A DNA stretch of 60,066 bases from Paenibacillus chibensis. Its GTDB lineage: Bacteria > Bacillota > Bacilli > Paenibacillales > Paenibacillaceae. The stretch lies in contig NZ_BIMK01000043.1 in NCBI RefSeq assembly GCF_004001045.1, forward strand, positions 1-60,066. Direction: 5' to 3'. Shown here piece after piece: positions 6,475-14,578 of this stretch; positions within the stretch are counted from its first letter, which is position 1, and each line of letters begins with the position of its first letter. The translations under genes were made by a program, and so were the position numbers. The notes beneath the pieces were generated by a model. That model worked only from the letters and a program-made list of their open reading frames with translations. It was not told the DNA's origin and made no database searches.

Positions 6475-7332
6475 TCACCTCAAAGAAAGACGATCCTCGA
6501 TCCCTACCTGCTCGCAGCTCCACGACCATAACCGCTTGGCGTTCTCCTTGCTTTCGGCTTTAGCGGTGAGCTTTTGAGGTTTCTTCTTGTAAAAATACTG
6601 CCCGGTGACTCGCTCCATCTCGGGCGCCGTTGCCAGATAAACAGCCGTGTCCGCCCCCTGTTCTGGTGTCAAAAAGAACGGCTTCAGCATCGCCAGCACC
6701 GTTTTGCCGAATCCGGTATCGCGGTTGACGCCGATCTGGGTGCCGACAGCCCCCGGATGTACGCAGTTGGCCGTGACATTCGTGCCTGAGAGGCGAGCCG
6801 CCAGCTCCTTCGTGAACAGGATGTTCGCCAGCTTCGATTGGGCGTAGGCTTTGGCCGGATTGAATCCCCGCATCAGGAACGGATCGTCAAAATGGATGTT
6901 CCCTGCCTTATAGGCGCCCGAGGCGACGGTCACGACTCTACCTTGGGGAGAAGCAATCAGCGTATCCAGCAGCAGGTTCGTCAGCAGAAAATGCCCCAGA
7001 TGATTGACCCCAAGGTCCATCTCGAAGCCATCGGCCGTTTCTTGCCGCTTGATCATCACGACGCCCGCATTGTTGAGAAGCACGTCCAGCCTGGAATAGC
7101 GCTCCTTAAAGGCATGCGCAAAATTCCGGATACTGGACAACTTGCCTAAATCGCAGAGCATCAGCCGGATCTGGTCCGATCCGCTTTGCCGGATGGCCTC
7201 CGCCAGCGCCGCTTGTCCTCGCTGTTCATGGCGGCATACCATGATCACCTCTGCACCCTGCTTGGCCAAAGCGACCGTTGAAGCAAGCCCCATCCCTGAA
7301 TTGGCTCCTGTTACGACCACAACCTTCGACAT
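6475..7332 (-). CDS. short-chain dehydrogenase/reductase, retinol dehydrogenase-like
   Basis: The 285-aa cytosolic enzyme has all classical SDR marks: the nucleotide loop TGANSGMG near the N-terminus, NNAG at about residue 87, catalytic Ser in VTVASGAY and the YAQSK active-site Tyr/Lys pair. Length and the long C-terminal part place it near retinol-dehydrogenase-like and WW-domain-oxidoreductase-like SDRs, which use NADP(H) on alcohols or ketones; the substrate is unknown. The start at 7332 is chosen for GGAGG 7 nt upstream, nine codons inside the open frame. It is monocistronic. Confidence 0.88.
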   Translation of the reverse strand: MSKVVVVTGANSGMGLASTVALAKQGAEVIMVCRHEQRGQAALAEAIRQSGSDQIRLMLCDLGKLSSIRNFAHAFKERYSRLDVLLNNAGVVMIKRQETADGFEMDLGVNHLGHFLLTNLLLDTLIASPQGRVVTVASGAYKAGNIHFDDPFLMRGFNPAKAYAQSKLANILFTKELAARLSGTNVTANCVHPGAVGTQIGVNRDTGFGKTVLAMLKPFFLTPEQGADTAVYLATAPEMERVTGQYFYKKKPQKLTAKAESKENAKRLWSWSCEQVGIEDRLSLR

Positions 7333-7434
7333 CCTTATTCCTCCCGTCCCATATTCCATTTAAGGGTTCTACATGTAATTAAACATGTCCGTGTTACCAA
7401 ATCAATTGTTTTATTTTTCAACATCATCTCCATA

Positions 7435-7470
7435 TTTATCTTCATCTTTATGTTTATCTTCATCTTTATG
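7435..7470. repeat. two tandem copies of an 18-bp T-rich unit
   Basis: TTTATCTTCATCTTTATG occurs twice in direct succession, each copy itself built of three related hexamers. It lies in the intergenic stretch upstream of the DUF2231 gene; no function is visible. Confidence 0.8.
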
Positions 7471-7550
7471 TTTTCACAGCGAATTTTAATCTCGGACCCT
7501 TATGATCAGTTTCAAGAATCCGTTTCTTTTCAATCTTAGGAGGAATTTGA

Positions 7551-7994
7551 ATGAGTATGCCCCTTCATCCCTTGATCGTCCATTTTCCCATTGCGTTATT
7601 GTTTCTGGCCGCGGTGGTACAGATTCTTGCCCTATGGCGCCCACGACTTTTTGACTGGCCGGCGGATGCTCTGCTGGGACTGGGGTTTATCAGCGGAATC
7701 ATAGCCTACATGACAGGAGACGGCGGAGAAGATTATGCCAGATCCGTCTTTGGCGCAACCGGAGCCATGATTCACAAGCATGAAAGCATGGCTTTCGATG
7801 CCCTGGTGGTCTTCGGAGTGCTGCTTGCCCTCAAAGTACTGATGCGGCTGCCATGGGTGAAGAAGCGCTTTGACAAAGCACTGCGCTGGGTGGCTCCTCT
7901 GCTGCTGGTCATTTCATTGGCGGGGCTCGTACTCATTTATTTGACCGGACACTACGGCGGAGAGATCGTCTATCACGGCGGCACTGCGCAATAG
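7551..7994 (+). CDS. DUF2231 membrane protein
   Basis: The 147-aa protein opens with HPLIVHFPIALLFLAA and ends with TGHYGGEIVYHGG, both characteristic of DUF2231. Four hydrophobic segments (about 10-28, 38-58, 84-100 and 112-132) make it an integral membrane protein. Conserved histidines (His6, His10, His75, His77, His134) could bind a metal or heme, but this is not established for the family. AGGAGG lies 7 nt before the ATG. A strong terminator follows at once, so it is a single-gene unit. Confidence 0.85.
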   Translation: MSMPLHPLIVHFPIALLFLAAVVQILALWRPRLFDWPADALLGLGFISGIIAYMTGDGGEDYARSVFGATGAMIHKHESMAFDALVVFGVLLALKVLMRLPWVKKRFDKALRWVAPLLLVISLAGLVLIYLTGHYGGEIVYHGGTAQ

Positions 7995-8051
7995 GGCATG
8001 TTCTATTTAAAATGTTCAGCTGGCTTCTCCTTGTATTCCATATGAAACGCT

Positions 8052-8095
8052 AAACACCTGTCTGCACGTCGATGCAGTCAGGTGTTTTTATTTTT
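8052..8095 (+). terminator. terminator after DUF2231 gene
   Basis: AACACCTG-CTGCA pairs with TGCAG-CAGGTGTT around a six-base loop and is followed by a T-rich run. It may also attenuate read-through into the MBL gene. Confidence 0.9.
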
Positions 8096-8140
8096 GCAGC
8101 CCGCGGCTTTATAATAGGTAAGAATAGAAATCCGAACCAG

Positions 8141-8173
8141 AGGAGGTGCACCGGATCTTCATCCGGATACCCT
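8141..8173 (+). promoter_or_regulatory. ribosome binding site with hairpin in the spacer
   Basis: AGGAGGTG (8141-8148) is a near-perfect Shine-Dalgarno sequence but ends 25 nt before the ATG at 8174, too far for normal initiation. Between them CCGGAT-CTTC-ATCCGG (8151-8166) forms a perfect 6-bp hairpin. If folded, the remaining spacer is about 9 nt, the usual distance. No in-frame start lies closer. A TATAAT at 8110-8115 is the likely -10 box. Confidence 0.6.
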
Positions 8174-8908
8174 ATGAAACTTGGACAACGAATCGCTTCG
8201 ATTGAACTATATGCGCAGCCCGGTGCTGCCGAGCCTGCTTATCAGCCTGTGCTGCTGTGGGATGACAACGGCGCCACGCTGGTGGACACAGGCAATGTCG
8301 GTCAAATGGATCAGCTTACCCGGGCCGTGCAGGATGCCGGGCTTCAGCTATCTGATATTAAACGGATTATTATCACGCATCAGGATATTGACCATGTCGG
8401 CAATTTGGCCGCTTTAACGAAGGCCTTCCCGGAGATTGAGGTCTGGGCACATCCGGACGACATCCCCTATATCACGGGCGCAAAACGCATCATCAAAATG
8501 ACGGACGAGCGATTGTCCCGCATGCCGGAAGAGGCAAGGAACCCGATCCTCGCACTGTTCGACCAGCTTCCCTCCATTCGCATCTCCCGGGAACTCCGGG
8601 ACGGTGAAACGCTCGATATCCATGGAGGCATGCAAGTGATCCATACGCCGGGACACACGCCGGGACATATCTGCCTGTACCTGCCAGAGGACAAGCTCCT
8701 GCTTGCCGCAGATGAGCTGCGTGTGGTGGACGGCGAGCTCGTCGGCCCGGCAGAAGCCTTCACGCCGGATATGAAGGAAGCCGTACGAAGCATGCATAAG
8801 CTGGCCGGCCTTCCGCTCGACGAAGTATTCTGCTATCACGGCGGCCTATATGACAAGCATCCTGCCGCGCGGATCGCCGAGCTCATTCAAAGTCTGGAGC
8901 AGCAGTGA
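8174..8908 (+). CDS. MBL-fold metallo-hydrolase
   Basis: The 244-aa protein has the beta-lactamase-fold metal motif THQDIDHVG (HxxxDH), a second ligand histidine in HTPGHTPGH and an acidic residue in LLAADELRV at the expected position. The last histidine ligand is probably in FCYHGGLYD. This layout is shared by glyoxalase II-like and quorum-quenching lactonase-like enzymes, so it hydrolyses a thioester or ester of unknown identity in the cytosol. The start at 8174 (MKLGQR) is the only in-frame ATG near the domain; initiation seems to depend on the hairpin between ribosome binding site and ATG. The following peptidase gene has its own promoter. Confidence 0.88.
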   Translation: MKLGQRIASIELYAQPGAAEPAYQPVLLWDDNGATLVDTGNVGQMDQLTRAVQDAGLQLSDIKRIIITHQDIDHVGNLAALTKAFPEIEVWAHPDDIPYITGAKRIIKMTDERLSRMPEEARNPILALFDQLPSIRISRELRDGETLDIHGGMQVIHTPGHTPGHICLYLPEDKLLLAADELRVVDGELVGPAEAFTPDMKEAVRSMHKLAGLPLDEVFCYHGGLYDKHPAARIAELIQSLEQQ

Positions 8909-8945
8909 AATATGAAATGGACCCTTCAGGCATATGAAGCTTGGG

Positions 8946-8954
8946 TGGTATAAT
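8946..8954 (+). promoter_or_regulatory. extended -10 promoter for the M24 peptidase gene
   Basis: TGGTATAAT matches TG-n-TATAAT exactly. The -35 region (around 8926) is weak. The leader to the ATG is about 90 nt. Confidence 0.5.
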
Positions 8955-9051
8955 AGGATCTATCGATGTATTTCCGCCAGCGACGACAACGCCTTTGGTG
9001 GAAGTTTGACCCTTGAACGAACAACCTTGGTTTGGAAAGGAAGACCTGAAT

Positions 9052-10143
9052 ATGAGCAGCCGTATTGAACAATTGGAACAATCGATGAATGACCAGGGAC
9101 TGGACAGCCTGCTGGTGACCGACCCCAAACATGTGTATTACCTGACCGGATTCGCAAGCGATCCGCATGAGCGTTTTCTTGGCCTCCTGCTGTCGCGCGG
9201 AGAAGAGCCGCTGCTGATCGTGCCCGCACTGGACGCCGAAGCTGCGAATGCAGCCTCCAGCGTTACAAAAATCGTTACGCACAGCGATACCGACAACCCT
9301 TACCAGCTGCTGCAGCAGCAGTTTAAAGGCAGCGTGGGAACACTTGGCATCGAAAAGGAGCAGCTCACCGTTGCACGCTACGAAGAGCTGTCCGCATCCG
9401 TATCGGCTGGGCAGTTTGCCGATATCGGGCCGCTGCTCCGCAGCATGCGCGTCAACAAATCCCCTGAAGAAATCAAACGCATGAAGCATGCGATGGAGCT
9501 CATCGAGGAAGTGCTCCGCCAAGGACTGAAAAGCGTGAAAACCGGCGTCACCGAAATCGAGATCGTGGCCGAGCTCGAGTATCTGATGAAGAAACTCGGC
9601 GCGCAGGGTCCATCCTTCGACACGATGGTGCTGTCAGGTCCAAAGACCGCGCTGCCGCACGGCACACCGGGCGACCGCAAGATCCAGCATGGCGACCTGC
9701 TCATGTTCGACATGGGCGTCTACGCGGATGGCTATGCCTCCGATATTACCCGCACCTTTGCGGTAGGTGAGATTTCACCCGAACAGAAGAACATTTACAA
9801 CGCGGTGCTCGAAGCCAATTTGCAGGGCATTCAGGCGATCAAGCCCGGCGTAACCCTGGCATCGGTCGATCAGGCAGCCCGCGCAGCGATCGAAAAAGCC
9901 GGCTACGGTCCTTATTTCCTCCATCGCCTGGGTCATGGCCTCGGCATGGACGTGCATGAATATCCTTCCGTTCACGGCAACAATACCGACCTGGTTCAGC
10001 CGGGCATGGTATTTACCGTTGAGCCGGGGGTCTACGTGGCGGGACTTGGCGGCGTACGGATCGAGGACGATATTTTCGTCACGGACAACGGCGTCGAGGT
10101 GCTGACCTCCTACCCCAAAGAGCTGATCACGCTCGAAGGCTGA
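9052..10143 (+). CDS. M24 family aminopeptidase / Xaa-Pro dipeptidase
   Basis: The 363-aa enzyme has a creatinase-like N-terminal domain (about 1-130, with TDPKHVYYLTGF) and a pita-bread metallopeptidase domain (about 135-360). The five metal ligands are visible: Asp in FDMGVYADGY, Asp in SDITRTF, His in HRLGHGLGMDVHE, Glu in TVEPGVY and Glu in RIEDDI. It removes an N-terminal residue preceding proline, or splits Xaa-Pro dipeptides, and serves peptide turnover. The start at 9052 is supported by AAAGGA 10 nt upstream. A bidirectional-looking terminator follows. Confidence 0.9.
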   Translation: MSSRIEQLEQSMNDQGLDSLLVTDPKHVYYLTGFASDPHERFLGLLLSRGEEPLLIVPALDAEAANAASSVTKIVTHSDTDNPYQLLQQQFKGSVGTLGIEKEQLTVARYEELSASVSAGQFADIGPLLRSMRVNKSPEEIKRMKHAMELIEEVLRQGLKSVKTGVTEIEIVAELEYLMKKLGAQGPSFDTMVLSGPKTALPHGTPGDRKIQHGDLLMFDMGVYADGYASDITRTFAVGEISPEQKNIYNAVLEANLQGIQAIKPGVTLASVDQAARAAIEKAGYGPYFLHRLGHGLGMDVHEYPSVHGNNTDLVQPGMVFTVEPGVYVAGLGGVRIEDDIFVTDNGVEVLTSYPKELITLEG

Positions 10144-10169
10144 TCGTCGCCTTGACGGCCTGAATCATC

Positions 10170-10219
10170 AAAAAACCGGAAGCTTCATCCCGTGCGGGGA
10201 TGCTGCCTCCGGTTTTTTG
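10170..10219. terminator. terminator between convergent genes
   Basis: AACCGGA/TCCGGTT closes an inner hairpin CATCCCGTGCGGGGATG, with A-rich sequence on the left and T-rich on the right. It can end both the peptidase gene (plus) and the transporter gene (minus). Confidence 0.85.
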
Positions 10220-10250
10220 TTGCAGTCTTATGATGAATGAGTCAAACCCT

Positions 10251-10952
10251 CTATTCCTTATCCTCATCGGCAAATTTGAAATCGCGGGCAATGTAGAGAA
10301 ATGGCGTTCCCACGGCTGTAAGCACGAACTTGATGATATACGTCGTCAGGAATACCTCCAGCCAGATCGTCCAGGTAAACCCTTCTCGTCCGGCAAAAGC
10401 GATCACGCAGAAAATGAGCGTGTCCACGAGCGAACTGATCATCGTGCTGCCGTTGTTCCGGATCCAGAACTGATGACGCTTGCCGTAAAATTTGCGGATC
10501 CAGGTGTACAGCTTCACGTCGAGGAACTGGCTTACGAAATACGCCGTCAGACTTCCCAGCGCAAGCCGCGGCATCAGGCCGAAAATGCTTTGCAGCGCTT
10601 TTTGCATCTCGTCGTCACTTCCGCCGAGCGGCGAGAAGTACAAAGCCATCTGCATGAGCACCGTGGTCATGATCAGGGTGAAAAAGCCGAACCAGACCGC
10701 CTTTTGCGCTTCCTTCCTGCCGTACTTTTCGTTCAGCAGATCGCTTGTCATATACAAGCTGACGTACATCGTATTGCCGAGCGTCATGGCAATGCCGAAA
10801 ATATCGATCGTTTTGGTCACCTGAATGTTGGCTACCACGGTCGCAACACCGATCCAGGCGTATAAGCCCTTTTTGCCGAACAGACGGTAACACAGTAAAT
10901 ACAGCGAAAAATTAACGAGTACGTAAACGATACCCCATAGCAAGTTAAACAT
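10251..10952 (-). CDS. yhhQ: queuosine precursor transporter (YhhQ/VUT family)
   Basis: The 233-aa integral membrane protein has about six hydrophobic segments and the family pattern NIQVTKTIDIFGIAMTLGN followed by SDLLNEKYGRKEAQKAVW, diagnostic of the YhhQ (VUT) family. These proteins import queuine or its precursors preQ0/preQ1 for tRNA modification. The assignment is strengthened by a preQ1-I riboswitch whose 3' end is the gene's own ribosome binding site. The start at 10952 lies 8 nt after AGGAGG. It is monocistronic, so this organism probably salvages queuosine precursors through this gene. Confidence 0.93.
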   Translation of the reverse strand: MFNLLWGIVYVLVNFSLYLLCYRLFGKKGLYAWIGVATVVANIQVTKTIDIFGIAMTLGNTMYVSLYMTSDLLNEKYGRKEAQKAVWFGFFTLIMTTVLMQMALYFSPLGGSDDEMQKALQSIFGLMPRLALGSLTAYFVSQFLDVKLYTWIRKFYGKRHQFWIRNNGSTMISSLVDTLIFCVIAFAGREGFTWTIWLEVFLTTYIIKFVLTAVGTPFLYIARDFKFADEDKE

Positions 10953-10959
10953 GGTGCTT

Positions 10960-10999
10960 CCTCCTAGTTTTGATTACGCGGGATGGTTACGAACCGCGG
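10960..10999 (-). ncRNA. preQ1-I riboswitch
   Basis: Read on the minus strand, CGCGG-TTCGTAACCATC-CCGCG forms stem P1 with a pseudoknot loop, followed by the A-rich tail TAATCAAAACTAGGAGG. This matches the compact class I preQ1 aptamer (stem, loop, A-rich tail pairing back into the loop). The Shine-Dalgarno AGGAGG is part of the tail, so ligand binding should hide it and stop translation of the transporter. About 40 nt, normal for this class. Confidence 0.88.
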
Positions 11000-11118
11000 T
11001 TTTTAAGCCCGGCGTGTCACCGGACAAAAACATGTTCTAATGTAACATAATCTCGCCTTCGTGGCTACGATTATTTTAGGGGATGCCGCGAATGAAGACA
11101 AACCGCTGTCCTCGTAAC

Positions 11119-11151
11119 AAAAAAAGAGCCCCGGCTTTCAGCCGGGACTCT
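11119..11151 (-). terminator. terminator after tcyP
   Basis: Minus-strand AGAGTCCCGGC pairs with GCCGGGGCTCT over a short loop, followed by seven T, about 23 nt downstream of the stop. Confidence 0.9.
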
Positions 11152-11174
11152 GCTCTTAGGTTTGAAATTCAGAT

Positions 11175-12569
11175 TTAAGCTTGAACGGCGTTATCGAGAT
11201 CCACATGATTGTTGAAGACGTCATGATCGTTCTCTTTCAGCACCTTGCTGGATACGAGCCCTGCCACCATCGAGTCGTTGACGTTCAGCGCCGTACGGCC
11301 CATGTCAATCAGCGGCTCAACCGAGATCAGCAGACCCGCCAGCGCGACCGGCAGGTTCATCGTCGACAGCACGATCAGGGAAGCGAAGGTTGCACCGCCG
11401 CCTACACCCGCCACGCCGAAGGAACTGATGACCACGATCAGAATCAGCTTCACGATGAAGCTCCAGCTCAGCGGATCAATGCCGACCGTCGGTGCGATCA
11501 TGCAGGCGAGCATGGCCGGATAGATGCCGGCACAGCCATTCTGGCCGATCGTTGCGCCAAACGTCGCGGACAGGTTCGCAATCCCTTCGGATACGCCCAG
11601 TCTCTTCGTTTGGGTCTCCACGTTCAGCGGAATCGTCGCCGCGCTAGAGCGGGACGTGAACGCGAATGTCAACGTAGGCAGCACTTTTCTGACATATTGG
11701 ATCGGATTGAATCCGAACAGCGCGATGATGATCAGGTGAATGATGAACATAATCGCCAAAGCGACGTAAGAAGCACCCACAAATTTGATCAGCTTGAGGA
11801 TTTCGTCGACGTTGGTGGTCGCCACCGTCTTCGTAATCAAGGCCAGGATGCCGTATGGCGTCAGCCTCAGCACGAGCGTAACGATCCTCAGCACGACGGC
11901 GTAAACGGCTTCAACCAATTTCCGGAATGTTGCGGCCTGCTCCGGCTTTTTGCGGTCAATGCCGAGTACCGCCACTCCGATGAATGCGGAGAAAATAACG
12001 ACGGCCAGCGTGGAAGAGCGGCGGGCGCCCGTCATATCGGCAAACGGATTCGTCGGTACGAATTCCAGAATCTGCTGCGGAATGGTTTTATCCTGTACAT
12101 CGCCGAGCTTCTGCTCCAGCTTTTGGCCCTGCGCATTTTCGCGGTCACCCGCTTTAATGTCAATGGCTTTCAGGTTGAAGCTCAGGCTGACCGCAATACT
12201 GACGGCCGCTGCGATCGCAACGGTAACCAGCAGCACGGCGATGATCGATCCGCTCATTTTGCCGAGGTTCTGTCTGCCCTTCAGATTCATGATCGCGGAA
12301 ATGATCGAGACCATGATCAGCGGCACAACCACCATTTGCAGCAGGCCGACATAACCGTAACCCGCCAGGTTGAACCAATCGGTCGATTTCGCAATGACGG
12401 CGGAATCAACGCCGAAGATCAGCTGCAAAACAACGCCGAACACGACCCCAAGACCAAGTCCGGTAAACACGCGTTTCGTGAACGAGACATGCTTCTTCTG
12501 CATCCAGAGCAATAGTCCGATGAGAGCCAGCATGACGATCACATTGACAATAACCCATAGTGTATTCAT
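11175..12569 (-). CDS. tcyP: L-cystine transporter TcyP, sodium:dicarboxylate symporter family
   Basis: The 464-aa membrane protein is a full-length SDF-fold symporter: GLLQMVVVPLIMVSIISAIM in TM3 and, in the C-terminal half, SRSSAATIPLN with GQNGCAGIYPAM and GVGGGATFASLI, the re-entrant loops and substrate site. These variants fit the TcyP (YhcL) cystine/cysteine subgroup rather than glutamate carriers. It imports L-cystine as a sulfur source. The start at 12569 has AAGGGGTG about 13 nt upstream. It is a single gene with a 200-nt leader. In Bacillus the homologue is repressed by CymR; I could not identify a safe CymR box here. Confidence 0.9.
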   Translation of the reverse strand: MNTLWVIVNVIVMLALIGLLLWMQKKHVSFTKRVFTGLGLGVVFGVVLQLIFGVDSAVIAKSTDWFNLAGYGYVGLLQMVVVPLIMVSIISAIMNLKGRQNLGKMSGSIIAVLLVTVAIAAAVSIAVSLSFNLKAIDIKAGDRENAQGQKLEQKLGDVQDKTIPQQILEFVPTNPFADMTGARRSSTLAVVIFSAFIGVAVLGIDRKKPEQAATFRKLVEAVYAVVLRIVTLVLRLTPYGILALITKTVATTNVDEILKLIKFVGASYVALAIMFIIHLIIIALFGFNPIQYVRKVLPTLTFAFTSRSSAATIPLNVETQTKRLGVSEGIANLSATFGATIGQNGCAGIYPAMLACMIAPTVGIDPLSWSFIVKLILIVVISSFGVAGVGGGATFASLIVLSTMNLPVALAGLLISVEPLIDMGRTALNVNDSMVAGLVSSKVLKENDHDVFNNHVDLDNAVQA

Positions 12570-12792
12570 CTTCTTATCTGCACCCCTTTATCGTAAGGCC
12601 TTGAGTGAATCACCCATCCGCACATGGATGTCCACATGACCTGATTAAAAAATTGTATGTTGGCGGACATGGATTTAAACTTTGCGAAAAGTCAAGTTTT
12701 AAGCCTCCAGTCCGAAACTGTTTTTTATATTAGCACAATTCATAGTATTTGGATAGGATTAATTTTAGAAAATGTATAAAGCTTTCTCTTCC
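12570..12792. other. intergenic leader of tcyP
   Basis: On the minus strand TG-C-TAATAT (box at 12727-12732) is an extended -10 candidate with a weak -35, giving a leader of about 150 nt. I see no riboswitch or T-box motif in it. Confidence 0.35.
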
Positions 12793-12835
12793 AAAAAAAG
12801 AAGCCATCCCATGAATGAATCTGGATGACTTCTTA
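12793..12835 (-). terminator. terminator after cobQ
   Basis: Minus-strand AAGAAGTCATCC pairs with GGATGGCTTCTT, with a loop of about 12 nt and seven T. It ends the long cobalamin transcript about 60 nt beyond cobQ. Confidence 0.85.
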
Positions 12836-12892
12836 CTTCCTTTTTACCCAATTCTATAAAAAATAACCTGAAATGCCCGCGCGCAGCTCCTG

Positions 12893-14485
12893 CTAAATGC
12901 TTTTTCCAAGCAAACCGTAAATTTCGTCCATGCGTAGATGCGCCCGCACCGTTGCGGCGATTCGATCGAATTCTTGTTCCTTAAGCTCCTTTACCGCAAC
13001 CGTGGTTCCTGTCTGCGCAAGACCCTTAACCGCCCGTATGCCGTTCAGCCAACCGCTGCGGAAGGCGTCATTATGGAACACCCCATGCAGGTAGGTTCCC
13101 CAGACCCTGCCGCTGCCCGCGCCGCACCCTTCCGGCTTGCTTACACCGTTCGCTTCTTGAATCTCAAACAAGGGAAATACCTGTTCATCCGGATGATCGA
13201 GCGTCTGCGTGGTTCCCATATGGATTTCATATCCTTCGATCGGCAGCGATGCTTCAGGGCTCCCGGCTTCAATCCTCACCGGGCACTCCGCCAGAAGCGT
13301 GCCGCTCACGCGTACGGTTCGTTTGTCTCCGGCAAATACCGTCGCAAGCGGCAGGTACCCGAGTCCTTCCGCTTCCGCTGCTTCGGTGCTCTCCACGCCA
13401 TTCGGGTCGGAAAGCGTTCTGCCCAGCATCTGGTATCCGCCGCAAATGCCGACAAGCTGCGCTTCGCCGTTACACATCACATGCGCGATCGCTGTCTCAA
13501 AGCCCTGTTCGCGCAAGAAACCGAGGTCTCCGATCGTATTTTTCGTTCCCGGCAGAATGATCACGTCCGGCATTCCAAGCTCTTCGGCACGGCTGACAAA
13601 ACGGACTGAAACTCCGGCTTCCGCCATGAGCGGGTCCACATCGGTAAAATTCGATATGCGGGGGCTGCGGATGACGGCAATATCGATATCCGGTGCGATA
13701 GAAGCCAATCCCGCCCGGGTCCGGCTTTCGAGAACGACGGAATCCTCCGCCTCCAGCCTCATATCGGGAATGTAAGGCAGCACCCCCAGGACGGGAATGC
13801 CCGTCCGCTCTTCCAGCCAATCCAGGCCCGGCTGAAGCAGTGACAGGTCGCCGCGGAACTTGTTGATGATAAACCCTTTGACCCGTTTACGTTCGTGAGG
13901 TTCGAGCAGCTCCAGCGTACCGACCAGAAAGGCAAACACGCCGCCGCGATCAATATCGGCCACCAGCAGCACCGGCGCATCCGCCCATCCCGCCAGGTTC
14001 ATGTTGACGATGTCCCGGTCCTTGAGATTAATTTCAGCCGGACTCCCCGCTCCTTCCATCACAACAATGTCATATTGGGAGCGAAGGCGTCCCAGCGCTT
14101 CCATGACCGTTTCTTTGGCGGTCGGCAAATATTTGCTGCGGTAATCCGAAGCGCTCATGTTCGACAGCGGGCGTCCATGAACCACAATCTGGGAATGCAT
14201 ATCGCCCGTCGGCTTGATCAGGATCGGGTTCATGTCGGTCGTTGCGACGATCCCGCAGGCTTCGGCCTGCATGCCTTGAGCCCGTCCGATTTCTTTGCCG
14301 TCCTCCGTAACGTAGGAATTCAGCGCCATATTTTGCGATTTGAAGGGAGCCGTACGGAAGCCGTCCTGCATGAAAACACGGCAAAGCGCGGCTGTAATGA
14401 CGCTTTTGCCTACATCGGATGCGGTTCCCTGCAGCATCAGCACAGCCGCGCTTCCGCCGCTTCCTTCCTGTAAAGCATGCCTCAT
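12893..14485 (-). CDS. cobQ: cobyric acid synthase CobQ/CbiP
   Basis: The 530-aa enzyme amidates adenosylcobyrinic acid a,c-diamide at four side chains with glutamine and ATP to give adenosylcobyric acid. The N-terminal ATPase domain starts with LMLQGTASDVGKSVI (dethiobiotin-synthetase-like P-loop) and contains KSQNMALNSYVT. The C-terminal glutaminase domain has the nucleophile in GICGGYQMLG and the family-specific GYEIHMG and TYLHGVF. Start at 14485: AAGGAGG lies 10 nt upstream; the open frame extends 16 codons further, but that part contains the ribosome binding site. It is the last gene of the riboswitch-controlled operon, 93 nt after cobS. Confidence 0.95.
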   Translation of the reverse strand: MRHALQEGSGGSAAVLMLQGTASDVGKSVITAALCRVFMQDGFRTAPFKSQNMALNSYVTEDGKEIGRAQGMQAEACGIVATTDMNPILIKPTGDMHSQIVVHGRPLSNMSASDYRSKYLPTAKETVMEALGRLRSQYDIVVMEGAGSPAEINLKDRDIVNMNLAGWADAPVLLVADIDRGGVFAFLVGTLELLEPHERKRVKGFIINKFRGDLSLLQPGLDWLEERTGIPVLGVLPYIPDMRLEAEDSVVLESRTRAGLASIAPDIDIAVIRSPRISNFTDVDPLMAEAGVSVRFVSRAEELGMPDVIILPGTKNTIGDLGFLREQGFETAIAHVMCNGEAQLVGICGGYQMLGRTLSDPNGVESTEAAEAEGLGYLPLATVFAGDKRTVRVSGTLLAECPVRIEAGSPEASLPIEGYEIHMGTTQTLDHPDEQVFPLFEIQEANGVSKPEGCGAGSGRVWGTYLHGVFHNDAFRSGWLNGIRAVKGLAQTGTTVAVKELKEQEFDRIAATVRAHLRMDEIYGLLGKSI

Positions 14486-14578
14486 ATTGGCTGTTCCTCC
14501 TTCGGTATTCAAGAACAAAGGCGGCTGCTTCACGATATAAGCACGCCGCCTTTCTCTTTTAGAATGTATTATGTACGA

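Noticed and set aside
11181..12515. Plus-strand open frame of 444 codons
   Set aside because: Antisense of tcyP, very Arg/His/Gln-rich, no start signal.
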